Assembly (NCBI GenBank): GCA_031292275.1
Contig: JARLHL010000005.1
Coordinates: 1-63,171 of the forward strand
Source: Desulfocapsaceae bacterium
GTDB lineage: Bacteria; Desulfobacterota; Desulfobulbia; Desulfobulbales; Desulfocapsaceae
Length of the DNA: 63,171 bases
Reading direction: 5' to 3'
Shown: positions 48,522 through 56,485 of the stretch, in pieces
Numbering within the stretch: position 1 is the first letter of the stretch
How the letters are laid out: the number at the start of each line of letters is the position of its first letter
Notes under the pieces: model-generated
Database searches by the model: none
Seen by the model: only the letters and a program-made list of their open reading frames with translations
What the model was told of the DNA's origin: nothing
Translations under genes and position numbers: made by a program

Positions 48522-49758
48522 ATTTCCAACATTTCCTCATTTGCTTGATCTGTTTTGGTAAAAACTTTTTTGTCTTTCGATGTTCAAACCCAGCCAAAAA
48601 AGAAAGATTCGAAATAATTCTTCTTTGGTTATTTTTTATAAATCCAGACAATTTACTTCCAATCGAGCCTTTTCTGTTCCATATTTGTTTATTTAAAAAC
48701 TCATCCAATTTCTTCAGTTGGGATTTGACAAAGTCGTACCCATCTAACAAGGGATAGCTGTAAAAAATACCAGCTTTAAGGTCACTGCTAAATGAAGCGT
48801 TCCTTCTCTCTTCAATTGAATAATTGCATGTTAGAAATTGTATTCTGTTATATAACAACTCAAAATTGTTATTAATATTATAATCCTTAATTGTAAGAAC
48901 AATTCTTTGTTTAGTTCTATTAATTTTTTTCTGGGATATCCCCAAATCTATCTTCCTCTTGCTCTTCGACGACAGATCTATTTTAATTTGATACCCAAGG
49001 TATGTGACTGTATTATTGGGGCAATTATTTTTCTTTACCGCATTTTTTGAGTCAATTTCTATCCAGCAAGTCTTATCGTCATTGAATATCATTTTTTCAG
49101 GAAGACAATTTGCTGCAGCTTGTATTGTTTCCAATGCAGATTTAGTGGTCATTATCACAAGATCATCTACATACCTAGCATAGTAGTACACTCCTGGTAT
49201 CTGTTTGACCTTTTTGTCAAACGACCTCATAAACAGTTCAGAGAGAGTAGCACTAATACTTAATCCTCTCGGTATTCCTTTAGCACTATTCACACTGCTA
49301 TTATAAAATATTGATTTGATGATTTTTTTGGTATCATTTGACGGCAAAGTATCCGATAAAATTTTCTCTACAAGGTCTTCTTTATTTATCGATTCATAAA
49401 ATGATCTTAAATCTAACTTTACAAGGGTGTAAGGTACTGGTTCTTGAGACAATATTAATAGTTGAGAAACTACCTTATTTCTATCTGATTGCTTAACCTT
49501 GTATATTCTTCTGAGATTATCGTTTGTTTTCCTAATTGCAAAATCATCTACTGCTCTAGAAGTTATAAATACATCTCGATTTTTAATAATAACCTTCCTT
49601 AACCCCCCTAAAGAAAAATTTGGACTTGATATTTGGCTAGACAAATTTGATAAAAACGCCTTGTAATCAGACCTCTCACGCCCCATTCTGTACTTTCCGG
49701 GATCGGATTTCTTCATTAGTCGAAGTAAGTTTTCAACAGAATACGTTTGATCTAGCAT
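48514..49758 (-). CDS. drt3a: Reverse transcriptase, Drt3a-like (UG3 type)
   Basis: A 414-residue RT. Motif A is VKLDLRSFYESI (Asp116), motif B is GIPRGLSISATLSE, motif C is YARYVDDLVIM (Asp198/199), and YLGYQI follows as motif E-like sequence. The C-terminal 130 residues form a basic thumb-like helical region. It resembles retron/UG-type RTs without an integrase or maturase module. It is the first gene of the pair. In DRT3 this RT is thought to copy the ncRNA. A plausible promoter lies at 49943-49971. Confidence 0.85.
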   Translation of the reverse strand: MLDQTYSVENLLRLMKKSDPGKYRMGRERSDYKAFLSNLSSQISSPNFSLGGLRKVIIKNRDVFITSRAVDDFAIRKTNDNLRRIYKVKQSDRNKVVSQLLILSQEPVPYTLVKLDLRSFYESINKEDLVEKILSDTLPSNDTKKIIKSIFYNSSVNSAKGIPRGLSISATLSELFMRSFDKKVKQIPGVYYYARYVDDLVIMTTKSALETIQAAANCLPEKMIFNDDKTCWIEIDSKNAVKKNNCPNNTVTYLGYQIKIDLSSKSKRKIDLGISQKKINRTKQRIVLTIKDYNINNNFELLYNRIQFLTCNYSIEERRNASFSSDLKAGIFYSYPLLDGYDFVKSQLKKLDEFLNKQIWNRKGSIGSKLSGFIKNNQRRIISNLSFLAGFEHRKTKKFLPKQIKQMRKCWKYV

Positions 49759-49942
49759 AATAAGAATTCTTTAAAATACTTAATCTTGCTCAAAACAACC
49801 TGAGCCAGCTCTATAATCGGATAATGAATCATAAAAATTCTATACAATAAAACAGTCCGAGGTAAGCACGACCATTTTCTCGGTGAAAACGAACGATAAT
49901 TTCTTCGTCGTATCCAATCGAAACTCCGTAACCTTCTTCTCA

Positions 49943-49971
49943 ATTATACTGATAAAGAACTACCACAACAG
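49943..49971 (-). promoter_or_regulatory. Possible promoter of the RT pair
   Basis: On the minus strand CTGTTG (49971-49966), 17 bp and a perfect TATAAT (49948-49943). Transcription would start about 180 nt before drt3a, leaving a long leader that could also be structured RNA. The -35 match is weak. Confidence 0.4.
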
Positions 49972-50032
49972 AGTTTTTTGTCAATGAACGAAATTTAGAT
50001 GAAATCATCAGGAAAAATATTTAAGAAAACTA

Positions 50033-51595
50033 TCACCGCCCTCTACTACCTGACCGTCTGCCAAGACGGGCACGGGCTAATTTTGTTGCAATACGTTGTT
50101 CAAATGCCTTAATAGTGACTCCAAGGCTGTAAATGAGTTCTGTAACCCGCTCAAGTGCGCTTCGGTCTGAAGCTGCCGAGCTTCCAGGCTTTTGATCCTG
50201 TTCTCCAATTCGTCCATCCCCATGGCGCAAGCTGTCAGCTCGGCCTCGGAATTCCGCCTCCAATCTATCAGTGTGTTTTTGATGAACCGTTCCAATTCGC
50301 TCATAAAATGTCTCCTCGTTTATTCTAACTCCAGGGCCTGTCGCCCGTCCCTGGTGGTCGCCGTGGTCGTTATTTTTGACCCTTTGGCGATAATGATGAA
50401 TCTCTTCCCCTCTATTGTCTCTAACTGAACACCCCAAGTCTTGCCTTGGAGTTTTGCCAAGGTTTGCTGTTCGACCTCCTTGGTCTGACGTAACGCGGAG
50501 ATTTCCTGGTGTAATGTCTGGACCTTGCTGCCCATCCACGCCATCAATCCCCAACTTCCCACCGATAGACCCGTCAACAAGGCAACCCCCAGCAAACACG
50601 TTTGCAGCAATCTGCTCCCGAACGGCAAGCTCACCGTGCTGCAACGCGCGGTCAATCGTGACTGCATCGCCTCGATCTCGCGGACGATATCTGATTCGGT
50701 TGTAGTCAGTGCGTTTTTTGATGATATGCTCAAGCTCTTGCTCAAGGTTTTGAACTGATCGTCGGTCAACTTCTCGATCTCCTGCCGGGTCTGTTCGGTT
50801 TTGGTCTGTAGTTTTTCCACCAGGGAGCTCATGTGCCCCGGCGAAGTTCCAAGATTCTCCATATATTCCTCCTTTAAGACGTATCTTCTCGCCGCTTTCC
50901 GGATCTTTGACCGTGATATAGTCCTTGCCGGCACGATTGATGGCAAAACCGATCTCTTGCAATGCGGTCAGGATATCCTGCCGATCATGAATGAGGCCTT
51001 CAGACAATAGTTTCTCGACATATCCATGGATGGCCGCCTTTGCTTCCGCCCGTTCGTCCTTGGCAGGTTTTTTGCCCCAACGGAGAAGGCGGGCAGTGAA
51101 GATTTCGGCATGCTCGGGCGTGTGTAAACGCCTGCGTGCCGGATCGTCAGGTCTGGCCCAGTTTTCCCGGAAATTATGAAGATCCCGGAATACATCAAAA
51201 TCCTTATGCCACCCGGGTGGGCAGGGATTGAAGGCCTTTCCCGTAGTCAGCTCAACACGAGGAATAACGAAATGCAGCTCATGGTGCCCGGCATGGCTAT
51301 GACGAACCCATAAAATGCTGTAGGCATCCCGATCCAGCCCGGCAAAAGCAATACGCTCGAAGTCCTCGATAACGTTATCTTCCTGCTGGGGCGATACGAT
51401 GTCGTCCGGGTGCCATGAAAGAGCTCCAGAGGTAAATTTCCACTTCGTATCGAGCGAATTGATGATCGTCAGCACCGCGTCCGGATCGCCACGCACGACT
51501 TCAGGTGATTCCTTCTCACGCCCAGGGTAATCAGTCCGGATCAGGTAGTGGATGGCCGCATTCCCTGTCCCTGTACCATGTGAGAAGACTTTCAT
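50033..51595 (-). CDS. mobA: Relaxase / mobilization protein, MobA-MbeA type
   Basis: A 520-residue DNA-nicking relaxase. The N-terminal 160 residues form the relaxase domain: FSHGTGTGNAAIHYL, then HSHAGHHELHFVIPRVEL with the metal-binding His/Glu (HxE...N-like) pattern and GKAFNPCPPGW. The second half is basic, Gln/Arg-rich and low in conservation. Two other mob genes are encoded inside it in a different frame. The ATG at 51595 overlaps the mobC stop (ATGA) and is preferred to an upstream TTG. It cuts at an oriT probably just upstream of mobC. Confidence 0.87.
   Translation of the reverse strand: MKVFSHGTGTGNAAIHYLIRTDYPGREKESPEVVRGDPDAVLTIINSLDTKWKFTSGALSWHPDDIVSPQQEDNVIEDFERIAFAGLDRDAYSILWVRHSHAGHHELHFVIPRVELTTGKAFNPCPPGWHKDFDVFRDLHNFRENWARPDDPARRRLHTPEHAEIFTARLLRWGKKPAKDERAEAKAAIHGYVEKLLSEGLIHDRQDILTALQEIGFAINRAGKDYITVKDPESGEKIRLKGGIYGESWNFAGAHELPGGKTTDQNRTDPAGDREVDRRSVQNLEQELEHIIKKRTDYNRIRYRPRDRGDAVTIDRALQHGELAVREQIAANVFAGGCLVDGSIGGKLGIDGVDGQQGPDITPGNLRVTSDQGGRTANLGKTPRQDLGCSVRDNRGEEIHHYRQRVKNNDHGDHQGRATGPGVRINEETFYERIGTVHQKHTDRLEAEFRGRADSLRHGDGRIGEQDQKPGSSAASDRSALERVTELIYSLGVTIKAFEQRIATKLARARLGRRSGSRGR
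50077..50304 (-). CDS. MobD/MbeD-like coiled-coil protein nested in mobA
   Basis: A 75-residue protein read in another frame inside the 3' end of the relaxase gene. It is helical with heptads (MDELENRIKSLEARQLQTEA), resembling the entry-exclusion/mobilization protein MbeD of ColE1-type plasmids. GAGGAG lies 7 bp before the ATG, which argues for real expression. Its location relative to mobA matches ColE1-type mob regions. Confidence 0.6.
   Translation of the reverse strand: MSELERFIKNTLIDWRRNSEAELTACAMGMDELENRIKSLEARQLQTEAHLSGLQNSFTALESLLRHLNNVLQQN
50320..50862 (-). CDS. MobB/MbeB-like membrane protein nested in mobA
   Basis: A 180-residue protein wholly inside the relaxase gene in another frame. 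AAAGGAGG lies 6 bp before the ATG, one of the best ribosome sites in the element. The N-terminus MSSLVEKLQTKTEQTRQEIE resembles the MbeB/MobB N-terminal domain. A TM helix follows (LLQTCLLGVALLTGLSVGSW) and then a coiled coil (QTLHQEISALRQTKEVEQQT). MobB proteins help the relaxosome reach the transfer channel. The frame upstream of this ATG is relaxase shadow. Confidence 0.72.
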   Translation of the reverse strand: MENLGTSPGHMSSLVEKLQTKTEQTRQEIEKLTDDQFKTLSKSLSISSKNALTTTESDIVREIEAMQSRLTARCSTVSLPFGSRLLQTCLLGVALLTGLSVGSWGLMAWMGSKVQTLHQEISALRQTKEVEQQTLAKLQGKTWGVQLETIEGKRFIIIAKGSKITTTATTRDGRQALELE

Positions 51596-51924
51596 GTACA
51601 ATGCTCTTCCCCTTTTTCTCCGGTCGGCACGGTTTCTGAATTTTTCAGCTCACGTTCCAGGGACACGAGCGCAGCGAGGATGGCCATTGCCTCGGCACGA
51701 TCCTTATAGGTATTGGCCCAACGGGCAAGCTGGTTCAGGTTGTTACCAATACGGGCAAGTTGGCGGATCCGTTCTTTCTCATCCTGGCTCTTCCTCAACC
51801 GGTAATTCAACGCCCTCTGGCGGAGGAAATCGGCAAGGGTCTGCGACTGAACCGATGCCTTTTCCAAGATGGCAGCTTTTTCCTCCGGAGAAACCCGGAA
51901 ACGAATTATACGGTCTCGTTTCAT
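51592..51924 (-). CDS. mobC: MobC/MbeC-like relaxosome accessory protein
   Basis: A 110-residue DNA-binding protein. The N-terminus RIIRFRVSPEEKAAILEKA is a ribbon-helix-helix start. The C-terminal half IRQLARIGNNLNQLARWANT is the MobC signature. It binds oriT and helps the relaxase open the strand. The start ATG at 51924 was chosen because the frame upstream runs through the probable oriT. It overlaps mobA by 4 bp. Confidence 0.87.
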   Translation of the reverse strand: MKRDRIIRFRVSPEEKAAILEKASVQSQTLADFLRQRALNYRLRKSQDEKERIRQLARIGNNLNQLARWANTYKDRAEAMAILAALVSLERELKNSETVPTGEKGEEHCT

Positions 51925-51949
51925 GACTTTTTCTTTTTGGTTTTTAAGG

Positions 51950-52045
51950 GGGATTGAAGGGGGCGAAGTCCCCTCACCAGCCCCGAGGTGAGACACACGC
52001 AGTGTGGCCACATCGGGTAGGCTGGCTTTCCTTCCCGGCGATGAC
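51950..52045 (-). other. Candidate oriT region
   Basis: Directly upstream of mobC the sequence packs three hairpins: GGGG/CCCC near 51965, CTCACC/GGTGAG near 51975-51995 and CACAC/GTGTG near 51997-52010. It also has a CTGGCTT near 52024 that resembles the ColE1-type nic core (CTGG/CTTA). Position and structure fit an origin of transfer. The nic site is not proven. Confidence 0.42.
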
Positions 52046-52095
52046 ATAGAATGGAATACCTCCCTTTCTTCTACTCCCTCATCGCCACATCTTTG

Positions 52096-53214
52096 TTACA
52101 AACCGGGCCAGACATGTTCCTTGAAATACAACTCCAACCTCACTTCAACCGGTATCAATCGTTCTTCCGGAGGGAGGGAGGAGGTGTCCTTTTCAGGCGC
52201 GATGCCCTCACGCTCTTCCGGAGACAAGCCTGCAAGCCAGAGTGCATACTCAGATACGAATCTGGCCTGTCGTGCCTTTTGGAGACGCTCGGCTTCTATT
52301 GCCGCATCTTGTTCCATCTTCTCCTCCGGGGAAACATACCCCGGAGGCCGGGGATAGTATCCCTGTCTAGCCAGGATGCTGAACACCCAATTGACGGGAT
52401 TGCCAACCGGTTCTCCCTTTGCATCCTTCATACAGCCATTCTCAAGTGCCCATTCCGCATGGTGGAGACCGCTGATAACCTTGTCCGTTTTGACATCGAT
52501 CTGTTCAAGCCGCTTGATTATCTGCCCAATCTGTTCCATTCCAAAACCCTGTTTGGCAAGCTCCGGCCAATGAAAGGCCAATGCTTTTTCATCGAGGAGC
52601 TGCAACTTGCACTGCTTCGCAATTTTTTCGTAAGAGATAGATAGATCTTTTCTATCTATCTTATCTTTTAGACTAGATAGAGGTCCGTTTATCGCGGAGT
52701 GTACGTCCGGCTGTGCTTCCGACTGCATGGCGGACTGTATCGCGGACTGCATGCTCTTTTTCCAAGAAGGTATCAGAGGGCACGGTTCGCGGTTCAGGGC
52801 ATAGCAATTACCTTGCATCCTGCCCTTGCTGCCTCGTTCGCGGACGAGAAATCCCCGGCGCGAAAGGCGCGCCATTGCTCCTCGCACAGAGCCTTCACTG
52901 GCAAGCATTCCGAAGCATTTAGTTAAAATGTCCGACACCTGCCAGTAGGCGAGAATATCCCGGTATCCTTTGATGATGGAGAGGATATTGATCTGTAGGT
53001 CGGAAAGCCCTTGCGAACACATCCCTTTCCTTGTTGGGAATGGAGAGGACTGTACCTCCGGCTGTTCGGCTGTCTGCACGTCCGACTGTATGTCCGCCTG
53101 TACTGTCGACTGCATGCATGCACGACTGCATGCCGGACTGCATGGTCGGGTGTTCATTGGAATGTTCGGGTGTATGCTCGGGTGCATGGCAGAGTGCATG
53201 GCGGACTGTATCAC
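52096..53214 (-). CDS. Rep-like winged-helix protein with tetrapeptide repeats
   Basis: A 372-residue protein starting at a GTG that overlaps the stop of the excisionase gene (GTGA). Residues about 1-55 are a run of four-residue repeats of form x-x-hydrophobic-Gln/His (SAMH, SAMH, PSIH, ... ADIQ, SDVQ). A second block (SMQSAIQSAMQSEAQP) lies near residue 150. Between them is a winged helix (LSDLQINILSIIKGYRDILA ... SVRGAMARLSRRGFLVRERG). The C-terminal half is helical. Position after xis and before mob genes suggests a replication initiator or element regulator. The assignment is by context. Confidence 0.6.
   Translation of the reverse strand: MIQSAMHSAMHPSIHPNIPMNTRPCSPACSRACMQSTVQADIQSDVQTAEQPEVQSSPFPTRKGMCSQGLSDLQINILSIIKGYRDILAYWQVSDILTKCFGMLASEGSVRGAMARLSRRGFLVRERGSKGRMQGNCYALNREPCPLIPSWKKSMQSAIQSAMQSEAQPDVHSAINGPLSSLKDKIDRKDLSISYEKIAKQCKLQLLDEKALAFHWPELAKQGFGMEQIGQIIKRLEQIDVKTDKVISGLHHAEWALENGCMKDAKGEPVGNPVNWVFSILARQGYYPRPPGYVSPEEKMEQDAAIEAERLQKARQARFVSEYALWLAGLSPEEREGIAPEKDTSSLPPEERLIPVEVRLELYFKEHVWPGL
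52636..52660. repeat. Perfect 10-bp hairpin inside the rep-like gene
   Basis: GATAGATAGA, a 5-nt loop and TCTATCTATC form a perfect stem. A further TAGATAG follows near 52673. It sits in coding sequence at the junction of the winged helix and C-terminal half. It could be an origin or protein-binding structure. Confidence 0.5.
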
Positions 53215-53423
53215 TGCCTGCGTGCAAGCTGCGGAGCCGTTTCCTTGGTATACACCGAGCAGGAAATGAAATAAGTTTCCAAATCGTTGAGGTCGTAAAG
53301 AACGCGTCGACCGATCTTCGAATACTTGGGACCCCGTTTCTGGCATCTCCAGACTTCAAGGGTGTTCGGCTTCACGCCAAGGAATGTTGCTGCTTCCATG
53401 GTATTGAGTTTTTGCTGTGTCAT
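53211..53423 (-). CDS. xis: AlpA/excisionase-type HTH protein
   Basis: A 70-residue DNA-binding protein: KLNTMEAATFLGVKPNTLEV, then WRCQKRGPKYSKIGRRVLYD, the typical MerR-like wing of excisionases. It would bend attachment DNA and direct the integrase toward excision, or regulate the element. The start has AAGGAG 9 bp upstream. Its TGA overlaps the GTG start of the rep-like gene. Confidence 0.87.
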   Translation of the reverse strand: MTQQKLNTMEAATFLGVKPNTLEVWRCQKRGPKYSKIGRRVLYDLNDLETYFISCSVYTKETAPQLARRQ

Positions 53424-53529
53424 AGAGAAGACTCCTTTCTTGATAATTGACAGAGGACGGTTCAGTCTGGTGCAATTTGAAAGAATCGTATCCATCTTGG
53501 TGAGAAGAAAAAGAGCAACTTCTATCCTC

Positions 53530-53572
53530 GACAAAAAGAAAACCTCCCAGTTCTATAAAGAACGGGAGGTTT
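53530..53572 (-). terminator. Terminator downstream of the toxin-antitoxin genes
   Basis: On the minus strand AAACCTCCC pairs with GGGAGGTTT, with an inner stem GTTCT/AGAAC. It is followed by TTTTCTTTTT. It closes the minus-strand transcript of the TacA/TacT-type pair. Confidence 0.8.
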
Positions 53573-53700
53573 CTGAAAAAAGTATCGCGTTACAACAAAT
53601 TAGACGTTGTTGTCTTTGACGGCACTACCTATTTTTTTTCAATAGAACTCAGAGGTTTTTGGAGGATTTTTCCCTCAGCTATTGAAAAACTGAGAGGATT

Positions 53701-54219
53701 TTAACGCAAGGGGTTGTTCTGCATCTCAAGGGCACAATGTATATCCTGCAAATTCAGCATTAGCGTCATCGGATCTAGAGGCGATATTATGAAACCATGG
53801 CGAAGGTAAAATGCTTTTGCCTCCTCCGACAATGCGTGAACCAGCAGAGCACGAACACCCACCTGTTGAGAAACATTATAGGCTCGAAGCAATGCGTCTC
53901 GCAGCAAACCCCTGCCGAGGCCAGATCCCTGCCATTTCCGATCAACAGCCAGGCGACCCAATACCATTACTGGGATGGGTTCAGGCATTTCACGTTTGAT
54001 TTTTCCGGGGGCTTGCTGGCGGAGTATGCTTCCCGTGGCCAAAGCGTAATAGCCAACCACTTCATTACCTACGCAAACGACAAAAGTCCGGGATGCGCCT
54101 GATGCCTCATTCTTTAAGGCCTGCCGCTGAAGCCATTGATTAAGGGAGGAAATCCCGCAATCAAAGTTGTCAGCAATATGCACCGTATCAATTGGTGCCG
54201 GTGCCGTCAGCTTTCCCAC
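53701..54219 (-). CDS. GNAT acetyltransferase toxin, TacT/AtaT type
   Basis: A 172-residue N-acetyltransferase. VMVLGRLAVDRKWQGSGLGR holds the acetyl-CoA binding R/QxxGxG/A loop. AKAFYLRHGF gives the conserved Tyr. The N-terminus ends in the substrate-binding region (FDCGISSLNQWLQRQALKNE) typical of TacT/AtaT toxins. These toxins acetylate aminoacyl-tRNA and stop translation. It overlaps the upstream DUF1778 antitoxin by 13 bp, the classic order. Confidence 0.9.
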   Translation of the reverse strand: MGKLTAPAPIDTVHIADNFDCGISSLNQWLQRQALKNEASGASRTFVVCVGNEVVGYYALATGSILRQQAPGKIKREMPEPIPVMVLGRLAVDRKWQGSGLGRGLLRDALLRAYNVSQQVGVRALLVHALSEEAKAFYLRHGFIISPLDPMTLMLNLQDIHCALEMQNNPLR

Positions 54220-54485
54220 GGTGCTTTCTTGGCTAAAAGCTTTCGAAGCCCAGGATTGTCACTGACAGGGGCTTTCATCGCTGATTCAAAAGCATCATAG
54301 TCTTCATCTTTGAGATGGAATAACCGCCTATCCAATAAAACATTCTCTGCTTCTTGGCAGGCAGCTTCAAGCATGAAATCAGAGCGGGTTTTGTTTCGCA
54401 CTGCCGCAGCCTTGTCAATCAGATCCCTCTGCGCACGCAAGGCACGAATATTAATCAAAGCCTCACGAGTTTCCATATGTTGCAT
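54207..54485 (-). CDS. DUF1778 antitoxin, TacA type
   Basis: A 92-residue ribbon-helix-helix protein. REALINIRALRAQRDLIDKA and AVRNKTRSDFMLEAACQEAE form the DNA-binding domain. The C-terminus, rich in acidic and aromatic residues (DRRLFHLKDEDYDAFESAM), wraps the toxin active site in homologues. It is expected to repress its own operon with the toxin. The first of two ATGs has GAGGTG 7 bp upstream. Confidence 0.9.
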   Translation of the reverse strand: MQHMETREALINIRALRAQRDLIDKAAAVRNKTRSDFMLEAACQEAENVLLDRRLFHLKDEDYDAFESAMKAPVSDNPGLRKLLAKKAPWES

Positions 54486-55175
54486 AATGACACCTCACTT
54501 GTATTTACAATCAATATACATTAGCGTATATCTATTGTCAACACATGGTGGTTTGATGACAGTACGAACGCAGAGAATGAATCCGACCCACCAACTCTGG
54601 ATAACATCCCGAGCTGTTCCCGCATTTGAAAACAAGCCTGAATTTCGGCGGTAAAATATATCCTTTGGCACCCGTGGCCGCGAAATGTATATTCAACCTG
54701 AGATGCTTCTGAACATTGGGGTTTTGGTAAACAGTAGACTTCTCTCGCTGGGGTTCTGTTGCACTTTTGAGAGGTGTTCTTTGGTAATCTACAATTGGCT
54801 GTTGCTCCATTTTATAACAATTTCGAAGAAATAGGCGCAAAAACCCTCTTCAGGAGAGGTTTAGGATAATCTGAAAAATTCCTTTTTTTCTGCCGTTTCT
54901 CTGTTATGATCAATTGGAGCTATGACTTTTGATCGAACATAAAAAAGTATTAAAAATAATGCCATTCGACTGTTTGTAAAACTAGAGACAAAAGGGAATT
55001 GGGAAGAATTTTGTGATTTTTGAAGAATGCATAATTTGAGCAATGGCTATTAATCACAGTTTCCGATTTGATACATTAATTTAGGCACGAGGTCTGATTG
55101 ATTTGAACCCATGATAAATCGATATTCCTGACTATTTTTATTGGCATATTTTGAACAAGATACTATTACAATAAT
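54486..55175. other. Intergenic stretch, nothing recognised
   Basis: About 690 AT-rich bases between the toxin-antitoxin pair and the beta-propeller gene. One 100-codon minus-strand frame (54538-54840) has no family resemblance. No RNA gene or strong hairpin was seen. Confidence 0.5.
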
Positions 55176-56456
55176 ATGAAATTAATAAATCTTTCAACTC
55201 GAATATCTCTTGAGCCTTGGAAGGTGATTCTCATTGTCATGGTTATCGCGTTGTTTTGTTGGACACACCCTTCATTGGCTTTGAATTTCGGGAAAACCGG
55301 CGCATTTTTCGGCATTCAACCAAGTTGCCCTCTTGCCAAACCCTATGCAGAACTGCACGAGGCTTTCATTCCCATGTCTGTTGTATGGAGTCCTGACGGA
55401 AAATACATTGCCGACATGGGAATGTACGATGACGTCATTCATATCTGGGATGTAGATAAGAAAAAGATTGTACATATTATTCAGGAGAAAGGTTTTCACA
55501 GCCCAAATGTTGCACCAGACCGACACGCCATAGCATGGAGCCCGGATGGGCGCTACCTGGCTGCTTGCACTTTTAAAGAAGTGATGACCAGAATATGGGA
55601 TACAACAACATGGCAACAGGTAGCAACCACCCCATTACCAAAAGACAGGGCAGGAAGCTGCATTTCGCCAATTTTTAGCCCGGACGGGCAATATTTTGCC
55701 TACGCCGATGATTACCAAGGTGACGTCTTTGTCTATTCCACAGCAACCTGGCATCTTTTCGCACAAACAAGTTTCAAAAAGCCTGACAATGACAAATCGC
55801 TTCCCAAGGTATCTCATAGTGTATATAGCGGCGAAAGGATCACATTTGAGCCGAATGGAAATATTATCGCAATTGCAGGTCTAGAATATGTTAACGATAA
55901 TATTGATAAAGATATAAGCGGGGTGGTCTTTTGGGACGTCCGTCAGCCTCCTTCAAATGTTGGTCCGTCATTTCCGGGACAGATTTTTAAGGTATCAGGA
56001 TCAGGGCCTTTGATCTCCAACCCCTCTTACCCTAGCGGCCTTCCTTCTCCCAGGCTCCATCTACAATATCCCTCCCATATCAGGGACATAGCCTTCAGGC
56101 CAGATGGTCAAGAATTGGCCATTGGAACAGCAGCACCCTCCACCTTCATCTGGGATGTAAACAATGAAAAATTAATCGCTTCACCGCTACCTGAGATGCT
56201 TAAGGTGGAAGGTGAAATAAAAACCTTGGTATATACAGCCGACGAACGATATTTGATTGCTAATAGGGAAGGGAATGGTTGTCTGCCCTATCCTGGAGAA
56301 ATCTATTTCATTGACGCCAAGAAACATGAAGTTATCGACTCGCTAACGGTTTCCAATTATGGAGGTCTCGGCTATAACTCTGCTCGCAACGCCATCGCTG
56401 TAGGAAACTATTCTTTATTAGGTGGTTTCAAGCTATATATCTGGCAAATACAGTAA
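55176..56456 (+). CDS. Exported WD40-like beta-propeller protein
   Basis: A 426-residue protein with an N-terminal hydrophobic segment and likely signal sequence (VILIVMVIALFCWTHPSLAL). At least four propeller blades are visible by repeated WSPDGKY, WSPDGRYL, FSPDGQYF and FRPDGQELAIG motifs, each followed by a Trp-Asp-like end (IWDVD, IWDTTTW, FWDV, IWDV). Such propellers bind proteins or ligands. It is followed within 30 bp by another gene. Neighbours give no clear function; composition is AT-rich, as in the rest of the element. Confidence 0.75.
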   Translation: MKLINLSTRISLEPWKVILIVMVIALFCWTHPSLALNFGKTGAFFGIQPSCPLAKPYAELHEAFIPMSVVWSPDGKYIADMGMYDDVIHIWDVDKKKIVHIIQEKGFHSPNVAPDRHAIAWSPDGRYLAACTFKEVMTRIWDTTTWQQVATTPLPKDRAGSCISPIFSPDGQYFAYADDYQGDVFVYSTATWHLFAQTSFKKPDNDKSLPKVSHSVYSGERITFEPNGNIIAIAGLEYVNDNIDKDISGVVFWDVRQPPSNVGPSFPGQIFKVSGSGPLISNPSYPSGLPSPRLHLQYPSHIRDIAFRPDGQELAIGTAAPSTFIWDVNNEKLIASPLPEMLKVEGEIKTLVYTADERYLIANREGNGCLPYPGEIYFIDAKKHEVIDSLTVSNYGGLGYNSARNAIAVGNYSLLGGFKLYIWQIQ

Positions 56457-56485
56457 TAAAATAGGACTAATGGAATGAGACAAGA

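Noticed and set aside
49752-49943. 63-codon frame between the RT pair and the relaxase
   Set aside because: It lies in the drt3a leader, lacks a ribosome site and has no family resemblance. A competing frame in the same DNA also looks protein-like but has no start codon.
53056-53214. CRISPR-like array
   Set aside because: The repeats are 12-bp, imperfect, in frame with a coding sequence, and there are no unique spacers or cas genes.
53011-53450. Plus-strand Cys-rich frames opposite the rep-like gene
   Set aside because: They are antisense readings of the 12-bp repeats (ACC/GTC-rich units) and lack starts with ribosome sites.
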